NCBI GenBank assembly: GCA_963969495.1
Contig: OZ018321.1
Span: 67,779,035-67,843,034, forward strand
Direction of reading: 5' to 3'
DNA: 64,000 bases
DNA from: Ceratothoa steindachneri
Lineage: Eukaryota; Arthropoda; Malacostraca; Isopoda; Cymothoidae
This document shows, piece after piece, positions 32,573-44,720 of the stretch. Numbering within the stretch: the stretch's first letter is position 1; every line of letters begins with the position of its first letter. The translations under genes were made by a program, and so were the position numbers. The notes under the pieces were generated by a model. That model did no database searches, had not been told where the DNA came from, and worked only from the letters and a program-made list of their open reading frames with translations.

Positions 32573-35400
32573 TAGCTGTTCTTAAGTGAGGGGTCGTAAG
32601 GTCTGATGGGGAACTGTGAGTTTAAAAGGTTATGAAGAATTGTGTTTGCTCCCATTACCAGCGTCTAAAGTTGTCTTTATCCCACACCACCTGGGGATAC
32701 CCTGTGTAGACTTTTACACTTTCCCCTGGCCAAATTCCGGATAGGAAATGCCTGCCTCATGGACTTGAACTTTTTGATCCAGGCTGGGGAATGCGATGCG
32801 TACCACACTTCCCTTTATGCACCCCTCTTTATTTTCACGCAAGAGGGTAGATGGTATAGCGAGGAATAACAGCCCTGCTGCAACGGAAACATAGCACTGA
32901 GCTAACTCCTTTGTCGACCCGTCTATCTTTCTTCTTTTTTATTCATACCATTGTATACCCCTTTTCGCATTTCCTCTTACTATCCGAACAGGTCTGGTGA
33001 CTCAGCGCATATTCGTCCTGGAAGAGTAGCAAGTTAGGCCACAACTTCGCTGAATACTGCTGACCCTGCCTAGTTGGAAAATATCAGTGCCCTTCAGACA
33101 CTCGATTTCTTGATTTAGATAACACCGCACTCTACCAATGAATTTCTCGAAAAGAGTAGTTTACACGTAGGAACTTAGGCGTTTAACACATAACAGAAGA
33201 GCAGGGCGTTCAACGAATGGTCTAGTTCTAGCATGTGATGAGGAAGTTGGAAACAGCATCAGCACCCACCCCTCCACTCTTCGACCTGTTACAGCTTGAC
33301 AGAAACCCTGAGTCAACTTGTGCTGATTGATATCGCTCTGGTGTCATGGAATTCGAGTCACTGCTGCAATTATTTAACTATTCCCTCCGATTTGGCCATA
33401 CAAATCGCGTTTACAAACCTAGTAAGGTCGATCAACCCGATGTCCTTTCAAACTTCTAAAGGGCCTCACATAACATGTCTGCTATTTAACGCTAGGGAAG
33501 CCCGTACCCTGCTTTCCTAGTATTTATTTAACGTTTTGGGCTTACTAAAGCACGCCGAATGGACTTTAGCTCCAGCGAGAGAGAGAGAACCCTTCAAAGC
33601 CATACTTAAGCTTTGAGTTGCGTTGCGCTCAACTTGATGCCTGGATAACACCATTATTAAAGAGGTATTCTCTATACTCTGTTTCTTCCTAGTTAAGAAA
33701 GCCGTGGCCTTTTTGGTAGATTTTTTAAATAGAATCTTTATTCAGTGTATCCCTCTTTGATTTCAAACGAGTGTCTCTCACGCTTGCTTTTCGCAAGCCG
33801 GGTAGAGTTCACTCCACCTCGATGGGTTCCAGCCCAATTACTCTAAACTTCGTGTGCAATTGATCGAGGATTTGGATTACCTTATTTTATGAACAGTGTA
33901 GGAGATATGTCTCCTTCAGATTTCGCATGTTTCAATCTACCTCCGATACTCTGCTCCAGCTGTAAAATCCTAACTGCCTGGTCTTTCTTCCCTAAGGTAT
34001 TCTTTGAAACGGACGAGGCCTATAGTAGTGCATGACAGTACGGTATATGGATATCCACTACACTATGTGAGTGATGAGAGACCTCTATATATTCATATCG
34101 GAGTTCTTAGAAGCTCATTAATTCCAAGTAGTGGTGAAATGATCTATCTATGGCCGAATATAGCAGGACGAGGGGCCTGCGGAGAAGTGTCATCGAATCA
34201 CTCTCTTTTTGCATATGAATCAATGTTATCAAATTGAGGAGGCCGTAATGCGTAATATATTCTAGCTATGTGTTACCCATACGAACTTTAGATCTTTTTA
34301 TGGGCGATTCGGATGCTAAATCTTTAGCTTCAACACGAAATTGCATTGAACTGAACAGTTCGCTAAACAGAAGAGCACGTCTTTGGACAAGACTTAGGTA
34401 GTGCACTTCTACAGTAACTTCCCCACAGTTCTCTCCCAGCTACCCGGAATTGTTCCTTGACAGAGCTCGTTTTGGTCTACTTTGCGGGCGAAGCGTCAAC
34501 TGGTAGGGCCATGTTCGCAGCCTAAAGGCCTTTTGTACCCGCGCCATGTATATGCTACTTTCATCTCATTCAGCATTTGGTGTGATAATAGGTTGCTGAT
34601 TTGCTTTTCTACCGTTTTTTTTTTCGTTTGAAACTAGGCGGCGGATGCGAGTTTTACGCATCATAGCCGAGGGTGAGTCACGGAAGTAGGAGAAGATCCA
34701 GTACACCGTTTGACAACCGATGCTTTCCGCATATTTCCATATTGAATGCCTCCTTGTCGATTAAGGAGTGATGCTGCTCGCTCTGTGCCCTATATAGTGC
34801 ATTTTGTGCTTGAAACGCACGATTTCAGCTTCTTTATCAATAGTCAACGTCTTTTATTCCTTACGGAGTGGATCCTGTCTATATCTCAGGCGCCAAAGTA
34901 CACTCCTCATATCTGAACTTTTTTGAGTTCAGGACTAGGAAATTACTTATAGAGCTAAATATAGTTCTTAGTCACTGGCCATTCTGGTTTTGCCTAGGCC
35001 ACCACCTTGGAGCGTACCACTGAAGCGCGACACATCTCTCAGCCTACTTTTCCATTGTTCATCAAGTTTCTACATGCTTTTCTCTTATAGCCTCACCGAA
35101 TTCAAAGAATATATAATTATCTCCACGCTTTATCACTAACTTTTATATTTTGGAAAAGGTATAGTTACCAATTGTAATTTATTTACAGTTTCAAAGGTTC
35201 CTAAAGTGAAGTGACATATTCAATGCAATGATAGTAAATTAATACTTATTATTAATTTCCGTTGAACCTAATATTTTCCTAGTTTATATAGTAGTATTTT
35301 TCTTTGCATATTTAACAAATATCCTTTAAAAAATCATTTACTGTTTATATCAATAAAGCACAAAATCTAATTTCTCTACTTACAATCGTCCAAATTAAAG
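32573..35400. other. Unassigned GC-richer stretch with dense short frames
   Basis: Base composition is noticeably more balanced than on either side, and codon-like periodicity seems present on the minus strand (for example QAVRILQLEQSIGGRLKHAK at about 33,935-33,995 and GEVTVEVHYLSLVQRRALLF at about 34,370-34,430). I do not recognise the protein. Plus-strand frames 33,296-33,520 and 34,004-34,237 likewise have no signature. It may be a decayed retroelement or pseudogene. Confidence 0.3.
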
Positions 35401-37386
35401 AGTATAAAGTGACACAAGCCGCTTCTTATAGCACCCTGGGGGACGCATTAGTCAAAACGGTACCTGAGGTTTGATATTCAAGTTGAATATCTGCTACCCT
35501 TTTTATGGATATTGTCTTGTTATGAATTTTCTACTGTTGTTTCTAATTTTCTGGTCCCTTTCGTAGCTGTTGAGGTTAATTTTTATAGGTGTCGTCCTAG
35601 TATCTTAAAAAACCTCCGCCTTGAGTTAAGCGAACGTTTACATAATTTTTAAATGTACAAAAAATGGGGATCTTATTTATATATGTTCTTTGTTCTTCCT
35701 TATCTATTTCTTAATTTTGTTTGCTTTCTCTCAAAGTTTTTTCTCCTCCAATGTTATTGACCATGTCGGTTGATGATAAAACTTCTCAAGTCCAATTGTT
35801 AAAGTATGTTTTTAAGGATCTCCTGATTGTTCTGGTCTGCTACCATTCTTTGTTACCGTTGTCTTCGATTAGACTTCTCCTAAGGCGAAGTTTGCGTTTC
35901 AACTTTTGAGTTACCCGAAATGTATTTTTAGTTCTTTTATTGAATCTTTCTTTTACACTTTATTTCTTGTTTGTTCTTCCTTGACTCATCCTATGAAGTA
36001 AGAAGTGTCATACAAACTTCTTGTGACTTACCTATCTATCTTGGCTGGTTAAGGTTTGTGAGGGCATAAGGACTTGTTTCCTCATCCCAATACTAATCAA
36101 GCCCCTGATGAGGGATTGTTGCATACTCCTCACCATATCTGAAACATAAGAAGGCCGTACCCTGCGTACCGCATAGCGCTGAGTTAATCGCACATCAGTC
36201 TGTTTGTGCTTCTTTCTATTTCTATGATCGTTTTTGCGAATGAGCATTTCCCATGATCACTTCTTGGCTATAAATCGTATTTGATCAAAGAAGAAGGCCT
36301 GAAATTATACATATATATAAAGGAGTCGGTCACGCTTAGCACATAAATGACTTACTTGGAAAGTGGGATTGTAGCTAAAGACTGTTTTATCGCTTAACCT
36401 TCATTATAATGCGCTCTGCGCATTATAATCAATGGAGAGACTTATGTTGCACTTTTTTATATATTATGTAAGTAAGGAGAAATATTATTTCATGGCACCG
36501 ATTTGTGAATTAATTTTTTGCTTTTCCATTTCCTGTAATTGGCGTAGAAAAAATTGCACGTCATCGATGATTTTCGCCTTTCAGATTTTGGGGTTTTATG
36601 GAGTTTTTATTTGGTTAGTTGCTATTAAATAGGGAGAACTGTTCATAATCTCATTGTTAATTTTATAAATTCAAGAAGTTCGTAGTTTAGGGTGGCTACG
36701 CTCTTTGCATGAACATCATTCTAGTGGTTAATAAATGGGCTCTACTGCCCTCACCATTTACGATTGCTGAGACTAGCCATACCAATATTGCTCATTATGC
36801 CCCCGCAAGTTGTTTGTTTTTTTAGCTATACGGTAGATTAGTAATAAATTAAGCAAATGAAAATTTGCTATTATATAAAACACTGATGGGTATATTTTGA
36901 ATTCTTTGGCCTGTACGGGAACCTGTGTTGCGGAATGATAGTGGTCCTTTATGGTTTTCCGTCCTTCCGATTCTCTGCGGCCTAAATGATATTCTGTTTT
37001 AACTCTTATACAATAGATGTATCACAAATTATTACTCCCCTAACGTCAGCACTTTTTTACCCATATGTTGGAAGCTGAAAAATTCCCAATAGGTCTGCCA
37101 TCACGGAACAAATTTGAAATAACATCAAGAACTCAAACTGAGAACAATTTAATTAGTTCTTTTTTATGCTAAAAAAGGCCGAGTCGACAGAACAAAAAAT
37201 AGCTTCTGTCGGATTTGGTTGAGTACAGGGAAAAGAGGTCATTGTCGTAGCTATATAGAAGTCAAAAAGCCTGATGAAAAAAGGCTGAAGTGAATTCCTT
37301 CATCTTAATGAAAGGAAATTGAAAGGAGTCTGGATTTGATAACGAACGATCTGTTTCCTATACGTCTTTACTTGAATAGATTTATA
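35401..37386. other. No gene recognised; one perfect hairpin
   Basis: AT-rich. Frames at 35,721-35,909 and 36,432-36,632 are Leu/Phe/Ile-rich with no family signature. A perfect 12-bp hairpin with a 3-nt loop lies at 36,403-36,429. Confidence 0.4.
36403..36429. repeat. Perfect 12-bp hairpin
   Basis: ATTATAATGCGC and GCGCATTATAAT are separated by TCT. There is no poly-T tail, so it is not a bacterial-type terminator, and its role is unknown. Confidence 0.8.
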
Positions 37387-37475
37387 TATCAATAAATTGG
37401 TGTTTTTTCTGGATTAAGATATCGATAAATTGGTGTTTTTTCTGGATTAAGATATCGATAAATTGGTGTTTCTTC
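37387..37475. repeat. 33-bp tandem repeat, about 2.7 copies
   Basis: Units start at 37,387, 37,420 and 37,453 with tatc(a/g)ataaattggtg. The first two differ at one base. The third is cut short. Confidence 0.95.
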
Positions 37476-37607
37476 TGCCTTGTAGTTAAGGTTTCTTTAA
37501 AACCAAGGCTAAGGGAGTCGTGCCCTGACTGAAATACTACCCACAGGATAGCCCTAACCAACTACTGTGGTAACACTATGCTTATGAAACGCATGGAGAG
37601 CTCAAAC

Positions 37608-37960
37608 TGGACAACTACAAGCTGCTGGAATGCGTGTTCTAAGAACGATCAAGGTGGTCACGAGAAGAGCTAGAAAATGAAATACAGCAATAATGGCAGA
37701 GCTTAATGTAGAAGCCTTATAGAACTCCATTGAGGAAAGAAGATTGCAGTGGTATTGCCATGTAATAAAAATGAACGAAGAAAGATCCCACAAAAAAAGA
37801 CCACTGCTTTCCAACTCCAAGGGAAAAGATCACATGGAAGACCAAGAAAGAGATATATTGCAGGAGTACAACAGGCACTGACACGGAGAGGAACATCCCT
37901 GCAGGAGATGGAGAATGAAAGAAATTTTATGCGCATGGAATAAAGACGGTTCCTTAAAAC
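37608..37960 (+). pseudogene. LINE reverse-transcriptase C-terminal fragment (RTE-like)
   Basis: The plus strand reads AAGMRVLRTIK, then VEPL.NSIEERRLQWY.HV..MNEER and HGRPRKRYIAGVQQALTRRG, followed by a stop at 37,941. The R-x-x-W-x-G-H-V-x-R-M pattern followed by GRPRKRW is the region after the RT domain in RTE-type and related LINEs. At least one frameshift is present. Only this 3' end survives, which fits 5' truncation during LINE insertion. The minus-strand frames 37,602-37,936 are shadows. Confidence 0.7.
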
Positions 37961-39159
37961 CTCAACGACTGTTAGATAGTTGCTATCTAACAGGCGGATG
38001 TGAAAAGTGAGAAAAAGAAAAACTGGTTTGAGAGAGAAGGATATAAAATTCAGATTTAGTAACTAAATCAGCCTTGGAAACCAATATCGCATTTTACCTA
38101 CATGTTGGAAATTAGAATAGTGATAGGAATCGAAGAAGAGAGCAACACTATTGCCTCTTGCTCATGGGTTTTAAAGCCTGAGTAATTTCTAATATTGGAA
38201 GATATTGATTTTATGAGGTCCTGCTCATTAAATAAAAGTAAATAGATTTTAATTGTTGAAACTGTAGAGGAGACTCGTTTAATCCATGAGCGAGGGCTCG
38301 GTTAACGTAAAGAATGGGAAAGCATAAAGGAGAAGGAAAAGAAATGAATATAAAAGAATAGATTGATAAAAAGAGAGTACAAAGAATCGCAAAGTTCGTG
38401 ATAAATTTTGTTTGGAAAAATGTATAAAACTTTATGAAATTGGTACAGAGTTTTGCATAAGTTGTCCATTTACATCAGATTCATCAATTGTTTAATGGCA
38501 ACATTTTCGTAATTCATTTGAGAAGTCAGGCCTTTTAAGGTATTCATGAAGGTTGAGAATTTGGGGTAAAAACTATTTAGGTATAGATAATAAAAGATCA
38601 AATGATAGGCCAATAAATAAGATATAAATATTTTTTGTTAATTTTTCTGGTGGTGAAAATCCATCAGACGGATTCAGGTACTCGACCGAAAATTAAAAAG
38701 AAAAGCTTTGTTCAATGACATCTGACGTACCCATGAAGCCCCTCCATTTTACATCATATACTCAACCTTAGAAATTTTAAGCTTATTATAATACACACGG
38801 ATGTGAATGTGTGTCGGAAGTTTTAGCATGTGTGCACATGTTAATTAGAATATTCCTCTGTGAAAATATATTTAAATGTGCTTTGTAGGCCGCACCTTTC
38901 CGCGAACTAGCATTTAGTGAGACTCTCAATCGAGATAAAAAAAAACAAATAGAGAGAAAGGACAATACGATTATTATTATACAAATACTCATTAATTAGC
39001 AAATTTGTGGAAGCAAAAAGAATAGCTAGTGTCAAGTATCAGAATGATTTAGTTAATAAAAATTTTAAACACAAACCAAATTGTACTTTGCAAGAATGTT
39101 TTTAAAAGAAATTCGTAAAAAATTTTGCATAGGTTCATAACAATTTTATAACTGAGTTC
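37961..39159. other. No gene recognised
   Basis: AT-rich spacer. The minus-strand frame 38,786-38,992 is hydrophobic at its start but otherwise unremarkable. Confidence 0.4.
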
Positions 39160-40115
39160 AAAGAGACAAAGTTTTGAAACGTTTGGCTGTGAGAAAGGCC
39201 TTTGAAATTGATTCGAAGCTCAGAATGACAGCGTTCGCAAAGAGCATCTCGTGGCCACGGTGTCCAGGACCATCAAGAAGGCGAGTAGCAACAGCTTGAA
39301 GTGCGTGGAAATGGCCCTGCTCACCGACCGTATGCGATAACAACTTCAAAAACGCTGTCGTCGCCTGCTTAACCACTTGAGATTCCATGGCAATCCAATT
39401 TTAATTTTTTTAGATGAAAAAAACGTTCACGAATGATCCGCTTATAAAGAATAGAACAATGGTGTTATAAGCTTAGGCTTGGACTTACCCAAGGTTCTTT
39501 GAATGGTGAGAAGATGCTACCAGTGTGGTTCAATCCAAATTACAGGCGTACTGCAGCCTATTTTAGGGACATCCTGGCCAAGAAAGTCTTGCCCTGGGTA
39601 AAAAGGAGCACGAAGGAGGTGGACTAGGTCATTCAGCAGAACGGTGCCCCGGCTCACATGTTCAAAACCATACAAGAGTGCTTGAGGTGGATCATGAACT
39701 TCTGGTTGAAGTAATTTCTGCCGCCGCAGTCGCTTGACCTCAATCTCCTTGACCACAGTATGTAAGCGCATTTCCAAGGTAAGACCTGCAATGCCCGCCA
39801 CAATAACTTCGACAAGATAATTCCTTCCGTCAACCGCGTGTGGGACAGCATGAGGAAACTTTCGTCAGCAACGTGTGCTTGGACTTCATGTCTCAATTGG
39901 AGTACACGCTCCTGGCTGAGGGTGGCCCCACCGATTAATTTTACAATTTAAACAAATATTTATATGTTAAAACAATCAAAACGTCTCTAATTGCATCAAA
40001 ATGATCATTGTGTTCTTGGTTGAGAGCATCGTAACCTGTATAACAGAACTTTAGCACTACCAGGTGTATATTAAAAACAAGGATCCAAGAACAGATGACT
40101 GAGGATTGCCACTCG
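39160..40115 (+). pseudogene. Tc1/mariner-superfamily transposase relic (family M1, copy 2)
   Basis: Related to the relic at 1,725-2,665. On the plus strand it reads MREQLQKRCRRLLNHLR then ILIFLDEKNVHE (about 39,400-39,435), the first catalytic block. It continues QQNGAPAHMFKTIQECLR (about 39,637-39,690), where Asn replaces the second catalytic Asp, and PPQSLDLNLLDHS (about 39,720-39,762). AHFQGKTCNARHNNFDKIIP follows, and the frame ends at VAPPIN then a stop. Stops at internal codons and two frameshifts disable it. The coding end and following 3' sequence match copy 1, so both derive from one family. Minus-strand open frames here are shadows. Confidence 0.8.
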
Positions 40116-41248
40116 TGACTAATCCTCATGATTCTCTATTCCTATTGGTAATAACTCTCTATCTTCGACTTTCACGCGTCTTCAATCTATTTTACTACGC
40201 TGCCTCATATTCCTTACGATTGTAACTTTATTATTTGTTTTTAGTTGAAACGGGGACAAAAACATTTTGGAATTTTAAATAAATTACATCTATAGATGTA
40301 CATTAGTTAAACGTGAGCATCTCCGTCGAAGGCCACTTTCGTGGTCATTCATGAATTATTATTTAACTCCAGATGTTTCAAGACAATGGACCCTACGGGT
40401 TTATCAACCACCGAATTAGGGGAAACGGCCCGATAATTTTGATGAGCTGGCTTTAGGATATTTGAAAATTGGTGTTACATTAGCTTCTTTCAACTCACAA
40501 TAAACTTTTTGAAATTATACACAGTGGTATTAAAGTTTGCTTTCTAGTTTTTAAAGTGATTCAGTTAGATTTTATCGGTTTTCGGTAATTTGGAAATTTT
40601 TATTTTCTTAATGTTAAAACTAAGTTCTTTTTCGGTTATTTGAACTTTTAGATATAGTAGTGTAATTTCTTCTGCAAAATTTATTACGTCTTGTGCCGTC
40701 AATAAGTTCGAAATATGCTCATTTGCTATCTTCACGACGAGCTTGTCTCGTGTTTTTGCCAACGAGGCTTTTTCTTTTTCATAGTTCCCAAGTCTCTTCC
40801 TTCTTTAGGATTTGAAAAGCAGCAATAATTAGGGTACATATTTTAATTCTCGACACTATTTATGGGATTCTAAATTTTATACAATCGGTTACGTTCCTTA
40901 TTTACTTTTTAATTTCAGTTCTTTCACGGCATTTTATTTAAACTATTAAAACCTCTGGATTTATAGCGCACTATTTTGTTATTAATAATGAAAAACGATT
41001 GATGGATATCATTATACAATAGCTGTGGCTTTTTATTTTTTAAAATTTCATCATAATTTAAAAGTTTGATCCCTGAGCGAATAAAATCAAAATTATAAAA
41101 TGTAACAGTTTTTGAACAGATGACTGCTCTTGTGATTTCTCGAAAATAAATATATATTTAAAACGAGGACTAAATGATGATTTATTTCAGATGAAACATA
41201 CAATGCTTGCTCAAACAGAATACGTTGGATTCGAAGACCAGCAGGATA

Positions 41249-41251
<3 letters not shown>
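40116..41251. other. No gene recognised
   Basis: AT-rich. The minus-strand frame 40,565-40,762 (Lys-rich, KIKISKLPK near its end) has no family I recognise. It could be a decayed TE piece. Confidence 0.35.

Positions 41252-41305
<54 letters not shown>
41252..41305. repeat. (TA)n microsatellite
   Basis: About 27 TA units directly abutting the left end of the Tc1-like element. Confidence 0.95.
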
Positions 41306-41308
<3 letters not shown>

Positions 41309-42445
41309 TAGTTGGACAAAATAATTGGAACAGTAGAAATTTAACACTAATATTTCAATAAGTCATTATATTACGAATATCCATCCAAATTTCATTTTAA
41401 GGGATTTTTTATTGTAGATACTTAATTTTATTTATCAACTTTAATGATTTTTTTAATTTCTTTTTCAGATCACGCTATAGATGATAAGATGCGTGACCTC
41501 ACTGAGTTGGAAAATTGGAAAATTGTTGGAGCTTGAATTACAGGAGCTTCCGTTACCAAAACAGCTAAACTACTTGGTTCTTCAAGAGCTACCATATCAA
41601 GGACCATGACAGAATTTAAGAAGTAGGGCCAAACTTCCAGCAAGACTGTAATTCTAGCAGGACTTTTAAGCTCGCTGAAAGAGACCAACGAGTAGTGAAA
41701 CGCATTGGAATGAAAAATCCCCGGAAAACTGCCACTAAAGTGACTGCAGAGTTGATCAACTTCTCAATAGCCCAGTTTCGACCAAAATTACTCGCCTTGA
41801 GCTCAATGAAGCCGGATATTATATGAAGATCCGCCATAAAGAAACCTCTGCTTTGTCCACACAACATTCAGAAAAGGCTGCCCTGTTATAGATATCACAA
41901 GGGCTAGTAGACAGACCAATGGAAGCATGTAATATTTTCTGACGAGTCCAGTTTTTCTCTTTTCCCCACTGCAGGGCGACTTTATGTGTGGAGGCAGCTC
42001 GGGAAAGCTTTTAATCCTGGTTGCCTTTTTACTACAGTAAAGAAAGGCGGAGGGTCAGTGATGGGTTAGGGCATCAATACCTTGTAATTCTCTTGGTCCA
42101 ATCGTTGCCCTGCATGGTAGGATCAACAGCAACGAATATCTGAATATTTTGGAAGATCAAGTTAATCTCATGGTGAGTGCTTTTTCCAAGATGACAATGC
42201 CCCAATACAGACCGCTCATGTGGTTAGGAATTGGTATGATATGCATAGAAGTAAGTTAAAACACATGGAGTAGCCCACACAATCTCCAGATCTTAATATT
42301 ATTGAGCATTTGTGGTGCGTCTTCGAGCGACAAGTTAAAGATCATTACCCTGGCCCGTCGTGTCTGAAAAAGCTGGAGCAGGTATTACAAGAAGAATAGC
42401 TCAAGATTCTTCTCAATAAACTCAAGGAGCTGTATGAATCAATTC

Positions 42446-42446
<1 letters not shown>
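41306..42446 (+). mobile_element. Tc1-like (DD36E spacing) element, disabled, inside a TA repeat
   Basis: The left end CAGTAGTTGGACAAAATAAT follows (TA)n. The right side stops at CAATTCCAATA against another (TA)n, so its inverted repeat is cut short. The transposase reads MRDLTELENWKIVGA, TAKLLGSSRATISRTM, VVKRIGMKNPRKTATKVTAE and VIFSDESSFSLFP (first Asp codon 41,941-41,943). It continues KKGGGSVMG, FFQDDNAPIQTAHVVRNWYD (second Asp 42,193-42,195) and PTQSPDLNIIEHLW (Glu 42,304-42,306). All three catalytic residues are intact and in one frame, with 36 residues between the last two. Multiple stops, for example TAG at 42,271, and frameshifts disable it. Minus-strand frames are shadows. Confidence 0.9.

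Positions 42447-42514
<68 letters not shown>
42447..42514. repeat. (TA)n microsatellite
   Basis: About 33 AT units between the truncated right end of the Tc1-like element and SINE-like copy C. Confidence 0.95.
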
Positions 42515-42517
<3 letters not shown>

Positions 42518-42524
42518 TATCAGT

Positions 42525-42745
42525 TAAACCATAGAGAAAGAGAAGATAAACGGAATAATTTTGCTTCAAAGATTTGTTTACCTAATTGCGAACAACTGTG
42601 TGCAGAGATGAGAAACGAACCAAACACAATGAGGAAGCTAGTAACCACTTTGATATGTATTTAAGAAAAACTTTATCCCACTCGGGTACGTGGGAGAAGA
42701 AAAATATCTCAAGAATAGACATGCTCCTAAGGCAAGTTTCGCTTG
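42525..42745 (-). repeat. tRNA-derived SINE-like repeat, diverged copy C
   Basis: Starts with caaaccatagagaaagagaa-like sequence shared with copy A. On the minus strand it has a box A-like TACCCGAGTGGGATAAAG and, about 55 nt on, a box B-like GGTTCGTTTCTC. Overall it is clearly related to copies A and B but much more diverged. Confidence 0.6.
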
Positions 42746-42894
42746 GTCAATCAGCACTATGAAAAAAGAACTAATTTAATTGTGAAAAAGAGTTGAGCGC
42801 GCGACTAATATATGGTGAAGTTCACACTGACCGTACATTGACACGAACCGTACGAAAGACCCTGCCAAAATATGTATTTGATTCAGTTTACCTT

Positions 42895-42978
42895 TGGCCT
42901 ATAAAATGGGTCTAATGTAACCTATCTTCCCTCTTCTTTCCTCGGAACTTCGACCCTATTTTTGTTTGCCAGGTAAGT
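42895..42978 (+). promoter_or_regulatory. Candidate core promoter with 5'-TOP-like start and short 5' exon
   Basis: A TATAAAA box at 42,900-42,906 is followed 25-35 bp later by a pyrimidine run (CTTCCCTCTTCTTTCCTC, 42,925-42,942), which resembles a TCT/5'-TOP initiator. About 30 bp further on, CCAG then GTAAGT at 42,973 is a strong splice donor. The spacing fits TATA, start site, short untranslated exon, intron. A possible acceptor (tttaatttcag at about 43,751-43,761) precedes an AAAATGG start near 43,790, but the frame after it is only 29 codons. No gene could be named. Confidence 0.35.
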
Positions 42979-44018
42979 TTTTTTTTAGTTTTACGTGTCT
43001 GATATAATTTTTACGAGTTAAATTATAGTCCACAATGTTCTTGACTGTTGCGTGATTCTTCTCGTTATGGATACATGGTGAATATGATAATTGTAAAGGA
43101 AAATGAGTGTGATTTCATAGGGGTGACCAGCGTGGCCAGTTATGTGTTTACAGTTTGGAAATTTGTAAAAATTGTACTAATGAAGATTTCGTTTTGAAAC
43201 GACTATATGTTGATTATGTAACATTGTTTATGTGTTTTTAATGGAAAAGACGACCAAAAAAGGAATAAAAATAAGAGATATCAAAGTGCAAATTTGATCA
43301 ATTTTATCATTGTTTAATGATGGTATTTGTGTTATTACCTAACATTATTTTATGTTAGATACAAAATTGAACTATATACAGTGCTGTTCTAAGTGTATTA
43401 ATTAATAGAATAAGTGTTTATTTTTTAAATATTTCATTCTATTTCTTGGCATTTATCATTTTGTAGGCTATTTGGTATTCAATTTTGTGAATTTCAATTT
43501 TCAAATTTCCATTTGAATTACTTCAGTAAGATGGGGATTTTACATTGCCAATTGAGGTTATTAATATATTTATGCAATGATTTACAATGAGGGCTGTCCA
43601 TTACTTACTCTAAAATGTTCTAGAAAATTAACATATTAATTATTTTATTTTTGATACCTTTGTAAAAACATTGTCAAATAACAATTCAAACCATTTTTCA
43701 ATATTATATGTCTTTTTATAACAATTGGGTACCATTTAATAATAGTAAAACCTTTAATTTCAGTTGTGTCATATAAAAAAAGAAAAAGAAAATGGTACCA
43801 AGGGCTGTAGGGAGCGTGTCCTACATGGTTACTATCCGTACAAAGCATTTATTAAAAAATGACACCATTATTCTGAACTAGTACACATAGTTTCAATTTC
43901 CCATGTGGATAATAAAGGGATTTACATGAGCTACTTGTTGGGCACTTTGGATTTCTGCTTACTTTACTTTTGATGACCAAAAACCACTAGCAATACAATC
44001 CGTGTCCATCTGACCACA
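42979..44018. other. No confirmed gene; possible intron of the candidate 5' exon
   Basis: AT-rich sequence. The only points of interest are the acceptor-like site and ATG near 43,760-43,795. The minus-strand frame 43,645-43,848 is a shadow or chance frame. Confidence 0.3.
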
Positions 44019-44430
44019 ATGCAGATCTATCAAAAACCAGAGAGAGTAATGAAAATAAATCAGTCAAACCGCAAAGAAAGAGAAGATAAACGAAATAAGA
44101 ATTATTCTTTAAAACCATTTTTTCCTAGTTGTGAAAAAATCTATGCAGGGGAGAGGAGCGAACCAAGCACACTAAGGAAGCAGGCAACCACCTTGATCTC
44201 AGTTAAAGCAAGCCTTTAGACCACTCGGCTAGGCATGAGAACAAAATCTTTTTCTCTAATAGACAAGCTTTTAAGGAATAGATTAGGCAATATAGTGATA
44301 TTTGGATGTCTTTTAGCCTGTTGAAACAGGTGGGCTCTATTTATATCATTGATGGAAAGATGATTGCTTTTATTTTCTGATGAATTTTTGAAACTATCTT
44401 TATTCGTCTGAAAGGGCCCTGAAAATTTTC
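44019..44430 (-). repeat. tRNA-derived SINE-like repeat, copy A
   Basis: On the minus strand, TGCCTAGCCGAGTGGTCTAA (from about 44,236 downward) is a type II tRNA box A, and GGTTCGCTCCTC (about 44,155-44,166) is the box B region, with Leu/Ser-like spacing. About 330 bp (44,101-44,430) are nearly identical to copy B at 50,607-50,938, including about 190 bp beyond the tRNA-like part. The plus-strand frame 44,019-44,219 is a chance frame across it. Confidence 0.75.
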
Positions 44431-44479
44431 AAGAGGCAAATTATTCTTTGCATAGAGCTAAGGAAACAACAACATGATT

Positions 44480-44720
44480 CAAAATGAAAAAGATCAAAGT
44501 TATAAAATGCTCAAATCAGTTGTCTGACATAAATCCTATTGAAAGTTTATGGTGATACTTAAAATTCAGAATCTATAGAAAACACATGAAAACGTGCAGA
44601 TGTGAGAAGAGTTTGACAAAAAGAGCGGACAAATTTACCTTTCGAGTTTAGCAGAAACATGATGCCGAATTTTTCAAAGTGAATCAAACCTAAATTGGCA
44701 ACTGAAGGTTCAATGACTAA
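44480..44720 (+). pseudogene. Tc1-like transposase C-terminal fragment
   Basis: The plus strand reads CSNQLSDINPIESLW (44,509-44,553), then YLKFRIYRKHMKTCRCEKSL. SDINPIESLW corresponds to the SPDLNPIENLW block that ends in the third catalytic Glu (codon 44,541-44,543). One stop follows the Trp. The rest of the transposase is missing, because the sequence just upstream is SINE-like copy A. Confidence 0.65.
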
